A DNA stretch of 6,150 bases from Verrucomicrobiota bacterium (lineage in GTDB: Bacteria > Verrucomicrobiota > Verrucomicrobiia > Opitutales > Opitutaceae), in contig JAEXPG010000076.1 in NCBI GenBank assembly GCA_023447015.1, positions 1 to 6,150 of the forward strand. The letters are read 5' to 3'. The notes beneath the pieces were generated by a model. It made no database searches. It was not told where the DNA came from and worked only from the letters and a program-made list of their open reading frames with translations. This document shows, piece by piece, positions 1 to 6,029 of the stretch (the first letter of the stretch is position 1; every line of letters starts with the position of its first letter). The position numbers and the translations under genes are program-made.

Positions 1-1129
1 CCTGGGGCCAGAGGGTGAGACCGGTGGTCGGTGCGGAGTCGCGGTTTCCGGCGGCGACATTACCGCCGACGAGCAACGAGATGGGCACGAGCTCGGGGTG
101 GGCGGCGGTGAACGCGGCGGCGAGGTCGGTGGTCTCGCGGCGGGAGAGGGTGCACACGGCGTAGATGAGGTGGCCGCCGGGCTTGAGCGAACCGGCGACC
201 TTGTCGAGCAGGCCGCGCTGCACGACGGCGAGTTCCTCGACGTCCTGGAGGGTGGTGGTCCAGCGCGCGTCGGGATTGCGGGCCCAGGTGCCGAGGCCGG
301 AGCACGGGGCATCGACGAGGATGCCGTCGAACTTCGTGCGGGTGGGCAACGTGTCGGGCGTCTCCCACGGGGCGAGGCGGTAGTTGTAGAGCTGGGCGCG
401 GCTGAAGCGGCGCTTGAGGTTGTCGAGGCGGCGGTGGGAGCGGTCGCTGCACCAGAGCGTGCCCTTGTTGGCCATCTGGTCGGCGAGGTGGAGGGATTTG
501 CCGCCTTCGCCGGCGCAGACATCCCACCAGGTTTCGCCGGGCTGCGGCGCGCAGAGGCCGCCGACGATCTGCGAGGCGAGATCCTGGATCTCGAATGCGC
601 CGGCGTTGAAGGGCTCGGAAACGTAGAGGTCGGCGGAGCCGCCGTAGCGCAACGCGTCGGGCGCGAGGGGGTGGTCGGCGGCCTCGCAGCGGCCGAGGGT
701 CTGGGCGAGCGCGGCGGCGCGGCCGGGGCGGGCGCGGAGCCAGAGCGGCGGTTTGATCTGCAGCGAACGCAGCCAGGCGAACTTGCGTTTCTCGGCGTCG
801 GGTTCGGGGCCGAAATCGAGTTCCGGCCAGATCCATTCGGGCACGGCGAGGGCGGCGAGCGCCTGGTCCTTCACGCTCTTCGGGTCGCGCGCGAAACGCT
901 CCTGGATCTCGGCGGCGGCCTCGATCTGGGCGGGGAGGCGCTTGTCCGGCAGCCAGCGCATCCAGCGGAAATAGGCGAAGACGGCGCGGGTGAGCTTCTC
1001 GCGGCCCGGCTGCGGGAAACGGGGGTGCCGGCGCATGAAGTCGCGCAGGGCGGCGTCGGCGTTCATGCCGTCGCGCCAGCGGCGGATGGCCTCGGAGGCG
1101 TAATTGTAGAGGGCGGCGGGTTCGGACAT
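1..1129 (-). CDS. RsmB/NOP2/Sun-family SAM-dependent RNA cytosine-C5 methyltransferase (C-terminus cut by window edge)
   Basis: The reading frame starts at the ATG complementary to 1127-1129 and stays open for 376 residues to the left edge. Proteins of this family transfer a methyl group from SAM to C5 of a cytosine in rRNA or tRNA, through a covalent cysteine intermediate in the cytoplasm. Visible motifs, in order, are FEIQDLASQIV (residues 179-189), the SAM-binding DVCAGEGGKS loop (203-212), an acidic residue after the second strand (D229), DAPCSGLG (273-280, motif IV with C276), RNPDARW (284-290), and YAVCTLS (323-329, motif VI). C326 is the expected nucleophile and C276 the release cysteine, so both are present. 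Residues 1-170 form a family-variable N-terminal region, rich in Arg and helical in character. The frame ends at GLTLWPQ, which resembles the family's LWPH-type segment, so probably only a short C-terminal stretch is missing. The exact RNA target (RsmB-like, RsmF-like or other) cannot be assigned. No Shine-Dalgarno sequence precedes the start. The gene lies downstream of, and on the same strand as, the beta-helix gene, but an intrinsic terminator separates them. Confidence 0.93.
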   Translation of the reverse strand, partial: MSEPAALYNYASEAIRRWRDGMNADAALRDFMRRHPRFPQPGREKLTRAVFAYFRWMRWLPDKRLPAQIEAAAEIQERFARDPKSVKDQALAALAVPEWIWPELDFGPEPDAEKRKFAWLRSLQIKPPLWLRARPGRAAALAQTLGRCEAADHPLAPDALRYGGSADLYVSEPFNAGAFEIQDLASQIVGGLCAPQPGETWWDVCAGEGGKSLHLADQMANKGTLWCSDRSHRRLDNLKRRFSRAQLYNYRLAPWETPDTLPTRTKFDGILVDAPCSGLGTWARNPDARWTTTLQDVEELAVVQRGLLDKVAGSLKPGGHLIYAVCTLSRRETTDLAAAFTAAHPELVPISLLVGGNVAAGNRDSAPTTGLTLWPQ

Positions 1130-1154
1130 GCCAGGTATTGTTGGCAATGGCATG
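1127..1154 (-). promoter_or_regulatory. Inverted repeat covering the methyltransferase start codon (possible translation-control hairpin)
   Basis: On the plus strand CATGCCA (1127-1133) and TGGCATG (1148-1154) are perfect 7-bp inverted arms 14 nt apart. In the minus-strand mRNA the 3' arm contains the AUG start codon. Inside the loop a further ATTG/CAAT pairing is possible. If the leader RNA includes this region, the start codon would sit within the stem. No ribosome-binding motif is visible in the loop. The inverted repeat is seen directly; the regulatory role is inference, and a 7-bp repeat could be chance or a DNA operator. Confidence 0.35.
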
Positions 1155-1181
1155 GGCCGGCCGCAGGGGTGCAGCGAGCGG

Positions 1182-1218
1182 AAAACAGGCCGCGGCCTCC
1201 CGAGGGGACGCCGCGGCC
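1182..1218 (-). terminator. Rho-independent terminator of the beta-helix gene
   Basis: Read on the minus strand, the arms GGCCGCGGC (complement of 1210-1218) and GCCGCGGCC (complement of 1188-1196) form a 9-bp all-GC stem. After a single G/G mismatch the stem continues with TCCC/GGGA and a 3-nt CTC loop. It is followed at once by TGTTTT (complement of 1182-1187). This is a strong hairpin plus a short T-rich tract, 62 nt after the TGA of the upstream beta-helix gene. It therefore probably ends that transcript and isolates the methyltransferase gene, whose promoter would then lie between about 1130 and 1181. Confidence 0.72.
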
Positions 1219-1236
1219 ACACGATGCGCCGCCGAG

Positions 1237-1268
1237 CCGGCATGCCGGGGTCTGCGGCGGTCCGCCGC
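1237..1268. other. Two adjacent GC palindromes just after the beta-helix stop codon
   Basis: CCGGCATGCCGG at 1237-1248 is a perfect 12-bp palindrome. At 1254-1268 GCGGCG and CGCCGC flank a 3-nt GTC spacer. Both lie between the beta-helix stop codon (1280-1282) and its terminator (1182-1218), so the 3' untranslated region of that mRNA could carry three hairpins in a row. Neither is followed by a T-tract, so neither looks like an independent terminator. They may protect the 3' end or may simply reflect high GC. Confidence 0.4.
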
Positions 1269-1279
1269 GCCACCCGGGT

Positions 1280-3739
1280 TCAGGCACCGCCCGAGAGCCG
1301 GTAGAAGCCGCGGGCGGCGGAGGTGGGCACGACGAGCGCCACGGACTGCACGAGCGGCTCGCCGGGGATGGCGCTGCGGGTGGCGGAGGAGGTGTCGACC
1401 ACCGTCCAGTTGACGAGGTCGGTCGAGGTCTGGAGGCGCAGGGTGAAGCCGGACATGTTGGTGCGTTGGCGGAAGGTGAGCGTGGCCGAACCGGCGCCGG
1501 CGGACGCGAGCTGCAGGGCCGGTGTGGTGCCGGCAGCGACGGGCGAGAGCCCGGTGGCGTACTCGACGAGGTTGGGCAGGCCGTCGTTGTCGGGATCGGC
1601 GGCGGGCAGGTTGCCCGGCGCGGGGATGGCGTAGGTGGCGATCCAGGCGTCGAAGGTCTGCAGGGCGGGGCCGGAGGGCTCGGAGGCGAGGTAGTAGGGC
1701 GCGAGGCCGGCGGTGTTGCCGGCGGTGGCGAGGAGCAGGACGGAGCGGAAGGGCTGGATGGAGACGGTGGCGCCGACGGCGGCGCCGCCGAGCTGCTGCC
1801 AGGTGATGCCGGCGGGGAGCGGGTAGTTCACGGCGGCCTCGGTGTCGTTGATGAAGAGGTAACCATTGCCCTGGTACGTGGTCGGCGCCGGGTCGGCCCA
1901 GGCGGACTCCTCGGAACGCCACTGCGCGAGGGTGCGGGAGGTGTCGCCGTCGCGATAGACGAAGTCGGCGCCGTCGCGGGTGAGCAGCCGCGTGCCGGAC
2001 ATCGTGCCGTAGTCGAGGTCACGGTCGGTGTAGGTGGCGAAGCCGAGGAGGTAGTCGTTCTGCGAGGCCCAGTCGGCGAGCGTCTGGACCTGGCCGGGGA
2101 ACGGCTGCCAGGACCGGGCGCCGATCGCGAGGAGGTTGTTGGCGATGGTGTGGTTCTGCTGCGCGTCGGCCGGCGTGGCGTAATCATTCTCGAAGCCGCC
2201 GAGGGAGAGGGCGGCAAGGCGGTTGGAGACGAGGGTGTTGCCGGAGACGGTGTTGGTGTAGTTGTTGGGCATCCAGATGCCGTGTCCGCCGGAGCCGTAC
2301 ACGGTGTTGTTGGCGATCTCGTGGTGGTGGAATTTCTCGAGGAACTCGGGCCAGATGCCGTGCCCGAGTGGCGTCCACGGGTGGGAGGACTCGAGGTCGC
2401 CGATGGTGTCGAGAATGATGTTCTCGGTGAGGTGGGTGGCGTTGCAGTCGAGGTAGATGGCGGCGCCGTCGTTGAGGGTGGCCATGCAGCGGCGGAAGAC
2501 GTTGCGGGCGACGACGAGGGTCTCGGAGTGGGGCAGCACGCCGGCGTAGCCGGTGTCGCTGATGCGGTTGAGGCGGATCTGGAGGCCGTTGCAGGCGTGG
2601 ACGATGATGCCGACGCCGTGCCAGGGCCCGTTGCCCATCAGGCCGGGCACGGAGCCGATGCGTTCGAAGGTGCAGCGTTCGATGACGGAGCCGCCGGCGC
2701 CGGAAGGGTTCTCGATCCAGGTGACGGCGTTGTCGAGGATGTCGCGGACGGTGCAGTCGGCGACGAGGGTGCCGGCGCAGTCCCAGGTGGTGTTGAAGGC
2801 GGCGCCGTTCATCTGCTCGAGGGTGCAGCGGCGCAGGGTGCTGCGGTTGTTCACCTCGAGGCCGACCTCGGTGAAATGGCGCACGGTGAGGTCCTCGAGG
2901 GTGGCGCCGGTGACGTTGGCGCCCTTGGGCCGCCACATGGCCTCGACCTGCATGGTGGCGGTGTTGGTTCCGGCCGGCGGATACAGGTAGAGCTTGTTGG
3001 CGGCGGAGTCGTAGAACCACTCGCCGGGGGCGTCGAGGGCCTTGAGGGTGTTGTCGATGAAGTAGCCGCTCCCGATGCCGGTGAGGCCGCCGAGGGTGGT
3101 GGAGCCGCCGAGGGTGAGCGTGCCGGAGCCGTTGTCGGCGGTGATCGGGCGGGTCTCGTAGATCCAGGTCCACTTGCGCCAGCGGACCTGGGCGCCGACC
3201 CAGTTGCCGGCGGCGGGCCGGGGGAGCTCGGGGTCGACGATGGTGTTGTCGGCGGAGCCGTTGTCGGTGCGCAACCAGCCGGAGTTCGGGAAGCGCGCGA
3301 GGGTCATGCGCTTTCCATCGACGAAGAGCTGCTTGATGCCGGACACCGCCGGGGTGGCGACGAGGACGGCGGGATTCGTGGGCCAGGGGGACCAGCCGGT
3401 GACGACGGCGCTGCCGGCGAGGACGGGGTTGGGCAGGGTGGTGGCGCCGTAGGCACCGAACGAGCGAGCGGCGCCGAGGTCGAGGCCGCCCTCGCGGAAA
3501 GTGCTGCCGCGGGCGAGGAGGATGGTGTCGCCCCAGCCGGACATGGCGAGGGCGCGGCCCAACGTGGCGAACGGCTGGGCCTGGCTGCCCGGGAAGGAGT
3601 CGGACGAACCGGTCTTGGACACGTAGTAGGTCGCCGCCGAGGCGGTGGCGGCGAGGAGGAGGCCGGCCAGCAGTGCGGTGTGGCGGAGGACCCGACGGGG
3701 CGACGGGCCAAGGGACGAAGGGGATGTAGTTTCGCGCAT
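1280..3739 (-). CDS. Secreted right-handed parallel beta-helix protein, putative carbohydrate-active enzyme
   Basis: This is an 819-residue protein. The start is placed at the ATG complementary to 3737-3739 because it directly precedes a signal peptide: basic RRVLRH (15-20), hydrophobic 21-33, probable cleavage after ATASA (35). The frame stays open far upstream only because the opposite strand of ettA lacks stops. After the signal comes YYVSKTG...QPFATLGRAL (38-64), a common opening of secreted beta-helix enzymes. Next is an inserted region (about 110-265) with QLFVDGKRMTLARFPN (137-152) and GEWFYDSAANKLYLYPP (239-255), both resembling GH141/GH120-type beta-helix glycosidases. Parallel beta-helix coils follow (about 275-540), rich in Asn, Gly and short V/I strands. 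Candidate catalytic residues are H374, D424 (NDGAAIY), E465 (WPEF) and H471-473; this is inference. A linker leads to DPDNDGLPNLVEYATG (715-730), a calcium-binding-type repeat common in Verrucomicrobiota exoproteins, and then to a beta-rich C-terminal domain (about 740-816). The protein is exported; its substrate is unknown and is likely a plant or algal polysaccharide. It appears monocistronic, with its own terminator. Confidence 0.88.
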   Translation of the reverse strand: MRETTSPSSLGPSPRRVLRHTALLAGLLLAATASAATYYVSKTGSSDSFPGSQAQPFATLGRALAMSGWGDTILLARGSTFREGGLDLGAARSFGAYGATTLPNPVLAGSAVVTGWSPWPTNPAVLVATPAVSGIKQLFVDGKRMTLARFPNSGWLRTDNGSADNTIVDPELPRPAAGNWVGAQVRWRKWTWIYETRPITADNGSGTLTLGGSTTLGGLTGIGSGYFIDNTLKALDAPGEWFYDSAANKLYLYPPAGTNTATMQVEAMWRPKGANVTGATLEDLTVRHFTEVGLEVNNRSTLRRCTLEQMNGAAFNTTWDCAGTLVADCTVRDILDNAVTWIENPSGAGGSVIERCTFERIGSVPGLMGNGPWHGVGIIVHACNGLQIRLNRISDTGYAGVLPHSETLVVARNVFRRCMATLNDGAAIYLDCNATHLTENIILDTIGDLESSHPWTPLGHGIWPEFLEKFHHHEIANNTVYGSGGHGIWMPNNYTNTVSGNTLVSNRLAALSLGGFENDYATPADAQQNHTIANNLLAIGARSWQPFPGQVQTLADWASQNDYLLGFATYTDRDLDYGTMSGTRLLTRDGADFVYRDGDTSRTLAQWRSEESAWADPAPTTYQGNGYLFINDTEAAVNYPLPAGITWQQLGGAAVGATVSIQPFRSVLLLATAGNTAGLAPYYLASEPSGPALQTFDAWIATYAIPAPGNLPAADPDNDGLPNLVEYATGLSPVAAGTTPALQLASAGAGSATLTFRQRTNMSGFTLRLQTSTDLVNWTVVDTSSATRSAIPGEPLVQSVALVVPTSAARGFYRLSGGA

Positions 3740-3916
3740 GAAGTCTGGCTGGGCTTGATGCGTTGGCGGACGGTTGAACGGACGGCGAGTTTGTTGGCGG
3801 AGAGCGGGGGCGGCGGCGATGCCGTCGTGCGTAAAAAAAGGACCATCTGGCGGGCGGCGGGCGGGCGTGTGCGCCGCATTGACGCCGCGGCCACGGCTTG
3901 GCACCGATGACGCCCC
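3740..3916. promoter_or_regulatory. Divergent intergenic region between the beta-helix gene and ettA
   Basis: These 177 bp lie between two start codons pointing outward, so promoters for both genes should be here or nearby. I could not identify a convincing -35/-10 pair on either strand. Visible features are an A7 run at 3833-3839, the only AT-rich patch, about 80 nt before the ettA ATG; a 9-bp direct repeat GTTGGCGGA at 3762-3770 and 3793-3801; and a small hairpin with arms GGCG (3864-3867) and CGCC (3872-3875). A TTGACG at 3879-3884 resembles a -35 box, but no -10 follows at proper spacing. The promoter role comes from gene layout, not from recognised motifs. Confidence 0.45.
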
Positions 3917-5602
3917 ATGGCCGCCGCCGACGAACCCAAGATCATCTTCTCCATGCTCGGAGTCTCCAAGCGCCACGAGCGCAAGGAGGTCCTGCGCGAC
4001 ATCAGCCTGTCCTTCTACTACGGCGCGAAGATCGGCGTGCTCGGCCTCAACGGCTCCGGCAAGTCCTCGCTCATGCGCATCCTCGCCGGCCGCGACAAGG
4101 AGTTCGACGGCCACGTGGCGTTCGAGCCCGGCTACAGCGTGGGCCTGCTCGAGCAGGAGCCGCAGCTCACCGCCGGCGCGACGGTGCGCCAGTGTGTCGA
4201 GGAGGGGGTGAAGCCTCTCACCGATCTCGTCGCCGCCTACGACGCCACCTGGGAGGAGCTCGACGCCGCGGCCGACGACGCCGCGAAGGACGCCATCCTC
4301 CAGAAACAGGGCGACCTGCAGGAGAAGATCGACGCCGCCGGCGCGTGGGATGTCGCATCGCACGTCGACATGGCGATGGACGCCCTGCGTTGCCCGCCCG
4401 GCGAGCAGGTCGTCGACAAGCTTTCCGGCGGCGAACGCCGCCGCGTGGCGCTCACGCGCCTGCTCCCCCAGGAACCGGACATCCTCCTCCTCGACGAGCC
4501 GACCAACCACCTCGACGCCGAGAGCGTCGGCTGGCTGGAGCAGCACCTCCAGCGCTACAAGGGCACCGTCATCGCCGTCACCCACGACCGCTACTTCCTC
4601 GACAACGTCGCCGGCTGGATCCTCGAGCTCGACCACGGCCACGGCATCCCGTGGAAGGGCAACTACTCCTCGTGGCTCGAGCAGAAGCAGCGCCGGCTTG
4701 CGGTCGAGCAGCGCACCGAGGACCGACGCCAGAAGGCGATGCAGCGCGAGTTGGAGTGGATCCGCATGAGCGCCCGCGCGCGCCAGGCGAAACCGCAGTC
4801 GCGTATCAACGCCTACGAAGCGATGCTCAAGCAGAACTCCGCGGAGCAGGAGCGCGAGTTCGAGATCGTGATCCCGCCCGGGCCGCGGCTGGGCACGCTT
4901 GTCGTGGAGGCGAAGGGCGTCGCGAAGGCGTACGGCGAGAACGTGCTCTTCGACGACCTCAACTTCTCGCTGCCCCCCGGCGGCATCGTCGGCGTGATCG
5001 GGCCCAACGGCGCCGGCAAGACGACGCTCTGCCGGATGATGATGGGCGCGGAGAAGGCGGACGCCGGCGAGCTGCGCATCGGCGCCACCGTGAAGGTCGC
5101 GTATGTCGACCAGTCGCGCGACTCGCTGCCCGACGGCAAGACGATCTACGAGGCGATCAGCGGCGGGGAGGAGTTGCTGCAGCTCGGTGGCCGCGCGGTG
5201 AACGCCCGGGCGTACTGCACGCAGTTCGGCTTCACCGGCGCGGACCAGCAGAAGAAGGTCGGCGTGCTCTCCGGTGGCGAACGCAACCGCGTGCACCTCG
5301 CGCGCCTGCTAAAGAGCGGCGCCAACCTCATCCTCCTCGACGAGCCGACCAACGACCTCGACGTGAACTCGATCCGCGCGCTGGAGGAGGGCCTGGGCAA
5401 CTTCGCCGGCTGTGCGGTGGTCGTGTCGCACGATCGCTGGTTCCTCGACCGCGTGGCGACGCACATCATGGCGTTCGAGGGCGAGAGCACGGTCCACTGG
5501 TGGGCGGGCAACTATTCCGGCTATCTTGAGGACTATCGCCGCCGCAAGGGCGTCGACGCCGACCGCCCGCACCGGATCAAGTACCGCAAGCTCATGCGCT
5601 GA
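3917..5602 (+). CDS. ettA: Energy-dependent translational throttle protein EttA (ABC-F ATPase)
   Basis: This complete protein has 561 residues, close to the roughly 555 typical of EttA. EttA is a soluble, cytoplasmic tandem ABC ATPase that binds the ribosomal E site and gates entry into elongation according to ATP/ADP level. First ABC module: Walker A GLNGSGKSS (43-51), Q-loop Q80, signature LSGGERRR (169-176), Walker B DILLLDEPTNHLD (188-200, catalytic E194), switch H223. Residues about 95-145 form the charged helical arm inserted in the first module. The inter-domain linker (about 245-325) is basic and helical and carries ELEWIRMSARARQAK (278-292), the hallmark ribosome-contacting segment. 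Second module: Walker A GPNGAGKTT (362-370), signature LSGGERNR (451-458), Walker B LILLDEPTNDLD (471-482, E476), H505. The C-terminus HRIKYRKLMR is characteristic of EttA. There are no membrane segments, so it is not a transporter. The start at 3917 matches the family N-terminus; an earlier ATG at 3907 is out of frame. No Shine-Dalgarno sequence is seen. Both ATPase sites look intact. Confidence 0.97.
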   Translation: MAAADEPKIIFSMLGVSKRHERKEVLRDISLSFYYGAKIGVLGLNGSGKSSLMRILAGRDKEFDGHVAFEPGYSVGLLEQEPQLTAGATVRQCVEEGVKPLTDLVAAYDATWEELDAAADDAAKDAILQKQGDLQEKIDAAGAWDVASHVDMAMDALRCPPGEQVVDKLSGGERRRVALTRLLPQEPDILLLDEPTNHLDAESVGWLEQHLQRYKGTVIAVTHDRYFLDNVAGWILELDHGHGIPWKGNYSSWLEQKQRRLAVEQRTEDRRQKAMQRELEWIRMSARARQAKPQSRINAYEAMLKQNSAEQEREFEIVIPPGPRLGTLVVEAKGVAKAYGENVLFDDLNFSLPPGGIVGVIGPNGAGKTTLCRMMMGAEKADAGELRIGATVKVAYVDQSRDSLPDGKTIYEAISGGEELLQLGGRAVNARAYCTQFGFTGADQQKKVGVLSGGERNRVHLARLLKSGANLILLDEPTNDLDVNSIRALEEGLGNFAGCAVVVSHDRWFLDRVATHIMAFEGESTVHWWAGNYSGYLEDYRRRKGVDADRPHRIKYRKLMR

Positions 5603-5611
5603 GGCATCCGG

Positions 5612-5635
5612 CCGGTGCCGCCGCGGCGGGACTGG
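5612..5635 (+). terminator. Hairpin immediately after the ettA stop (weak terminator candidate)
   Basis: Ten nucleotides after the ettA stop, CCGGT (5612-5616) can pair with ACTGG (5631-5635) using one G-U pair. Inside, across a G/G mismatch, CCGC (5618-5621) pairs with GCGG (5626-5629) around a CGCG loop. The stem is GC-rich, but no T-tract follows, so it is not a textbook intrinsic terminator. It might stabilise the ettA mRNA end or be incidental in GC-rich DNA. Confidence 0.28.
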
Positions 5636-5660
5636 AACCGTGGAGCGACTGGAACGGTGG
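5630..5660 (+). repeat. Short imperfect tandem repeat, two copies with 17-bp period
   Basis: GACTGGAACCGTGG (5630-5643) is followed after AGC by GACTGGAACGGTGG (5647-5660), which differs at one base of 14. The pair lies in the noncoding region downstream of ettA. It may be a paired protein-binding site or a slippage product. Only two copies are present. Confidence 0.45.
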
Positions 5661-5716
5661 CGGGCGGAGCGGTGTGCGGTGTTGGCGCCCGCAGCGAAGC
5701 GGGTTGCCGCCCCGGT

Positions 5717-5743
5717 GGCATGTCAACCAATAGTTGACGTGCC
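5717..5743. promoter_or_regulatory. Near-perfect palindrome with 11-bp arms (operator or RNA hairpin)
   Basis: The arms GGCATGTCAAC (5717-5727) and GTTGACGTGCC (5733-5743) are separated by CAATA. They are complementary at 10 of 11 positions, and in plus-strand RNA the odd pair is a U-G wobble, so the RNA stem is unbroken. The core GTCAAC-N5-GTTGAC is AT-richer than its surroundings, as operators often are. It lies 114 nt after ettA and about 300 nt before the GH130 start. It could be a dimeric regulator site or a transcript-end hairpin; no T-run follows directly. No regulator family consensus was matched. Confidence 0.5.
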
Positions 5744-5778
5744 GGTCCAGCCGGTGAGCGCTTGGACCGCGATGTTTT
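5744..5778 (+). terminator. Hairpin followed at a distance by TTTT (possible ettA transcript end)
   Basis: GGTCC (5744-5748) pairs with GGACC (5764-5768), and AGC (5749-5751) with GCT (5760-5762) if one T is bulged. The stem abuts the preceding palindrome. A TTTT run at 5775-5778 follows 6 nt after the stem, further than is usual for an efficient intrinsic terminator. It would be the best terminator candidate downstream of ettA on the plus strand, but a weak one. Confidence 0.27.
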
Positions 5779-5816
5779 GCACCGCACGGAGCGGCCGGCG
5801 TTGGGGGATCGCGCGA

Positions 5817-5824
5817 GGGGGGGG
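5817..5824 (+). repeat. G8 homopolymer tract
   Basis: Eight consecutive G residues lie in the noncoding region upstream of the GH130 gene, about 220 nt before its start. Such runs are prone to replication slippage and sequencing error. The run is complementary to the C9 run at 6021-6029. Confidence 0.6.
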
Positions 5825-6020
5825 CGCCGGTGCACGGCGCTCGGTTCGTTGGGGCAGGGATCTGCGTCGGGCGCTCGGGGAGCGCTTCGGCGTCGCCCTG
5901 CGCCGGATGCGCGTGCCTTGCCGGAAAATGCCGGATCGATGCATTGAAACGGCGTGCTCCGGGATTCTTTCTGGCCCCATGTTTGGCGGCGTCTACGTTC
6001 CGCACCCTTCCGAGCAGTTT

Positions 6021-6029
6021 CCCCCCCCC
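6021..6029 (+). repeat. C9 homopolymer tract just upstream of the GH130 start codon
   Basis: Nine consecutive C residues end 16 nt before the GH130 ATG at 6046. The tract is noncoding. Length changes here would alter promoter-to-start spacing or leader folding, as in some phase-variable genes, but they would not shift the reading frame. The run could pair in RNA with the G8 run at 5817-5824. Its length in the assembly may be uncertain. Confidence 0.6.

Larger units (their letters stand above)
5665..5794. other. Candidate structured intergenic element: hairpins enclosed by an inverted repeat and flanking 8-bp direct repeats
   Basis: An outer inverted repeat, GTGCGGTG (5674-5681) and CACCGCAC (5780-5787), encloses three hairpins. 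The first pairs CCCGC (5688-5692) with GCGGG (5699-5703) around an AGCGAA loop, extended by GGC/GCC (5684-5686 and 5706-5708) across a small internal mismatch. The second is the 11-bp-arm palindrome at 5717-5743. The third pairs GGTCCA (5744-5749) with TGGACC (5763-5768). In RNA this could fold as a four-way junction of about 115 nt. CGGAGCGG occurs as a direct repeat at 5665-5672 and 5787-5794, just flanking the element, the second copy sharing C5787 with the outer arm. Such an arrangement could also reflect a small inserted repeat. Exact 8-bp repeats arise readily by chance in DNA this GC-rich, so only the central palindrome is individually strong. No known RNA family is recognised. Confidence 0.3.

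Noticed and set aside
98..3910. A plus-strand open frame of 1270 codons antisense to the methyltransferase and beta-helix genes
   Set aside because: Its translation is low-complexity Gly/Ala/Val/Glu-rich sequence with no motif, and the opposite strand encodes two well-supported proteins. Stop codons are rare in this GC-rich DNA, so long antisense frames are expected.
3879..3910. TTGACG as the -35 box of an ettA promoter
   Set aside because: No -10-like hexamer lies 16-18 bp downstream, and the implied transcription start would almost coincide with the ATG.
3740..5296. Upstream extension of the beta-helix frame on the minus strand, which stays open to 5296
   Set aside because: It runs antisense through ettA and gives Arg/Val/Leu/Asp-rich sequence without motifs. 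A clear signal peptide begins at the ATG at 3739, which fixes the real start.
3898..5529. Plus-strand frame overlapping ettA in another phase (543 codons)
   Set aside because: It is Arg/Pro/Ala-rich with no domain signal. The ettA frame in the same region has every ABC-F motif.
3917..5602. ATP-binding subunit of an ABC transporter, or another ABC-F member such as Uup or a resistance protein
   Set aside because: The ELEWIRMS-type linker, the HRIKYRKLMR C-terminus and the length all point to EttA. There are no adjacent permease genes.
5674..5787. A tRNA or tRNA-like gene, suggested by the cloverleaf-like arrangement
   Set aside because: The element is too long, has no GGTTC-type T-arm and no anticodon-like 7-nt loop, and its arm lengths do not fit.
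5944..5972. TTGAAA as the -35 box of a GH130 promoter
   Set aside because: The hexamer at normal spacing (CTTTCT) does not resemble a -10 box.
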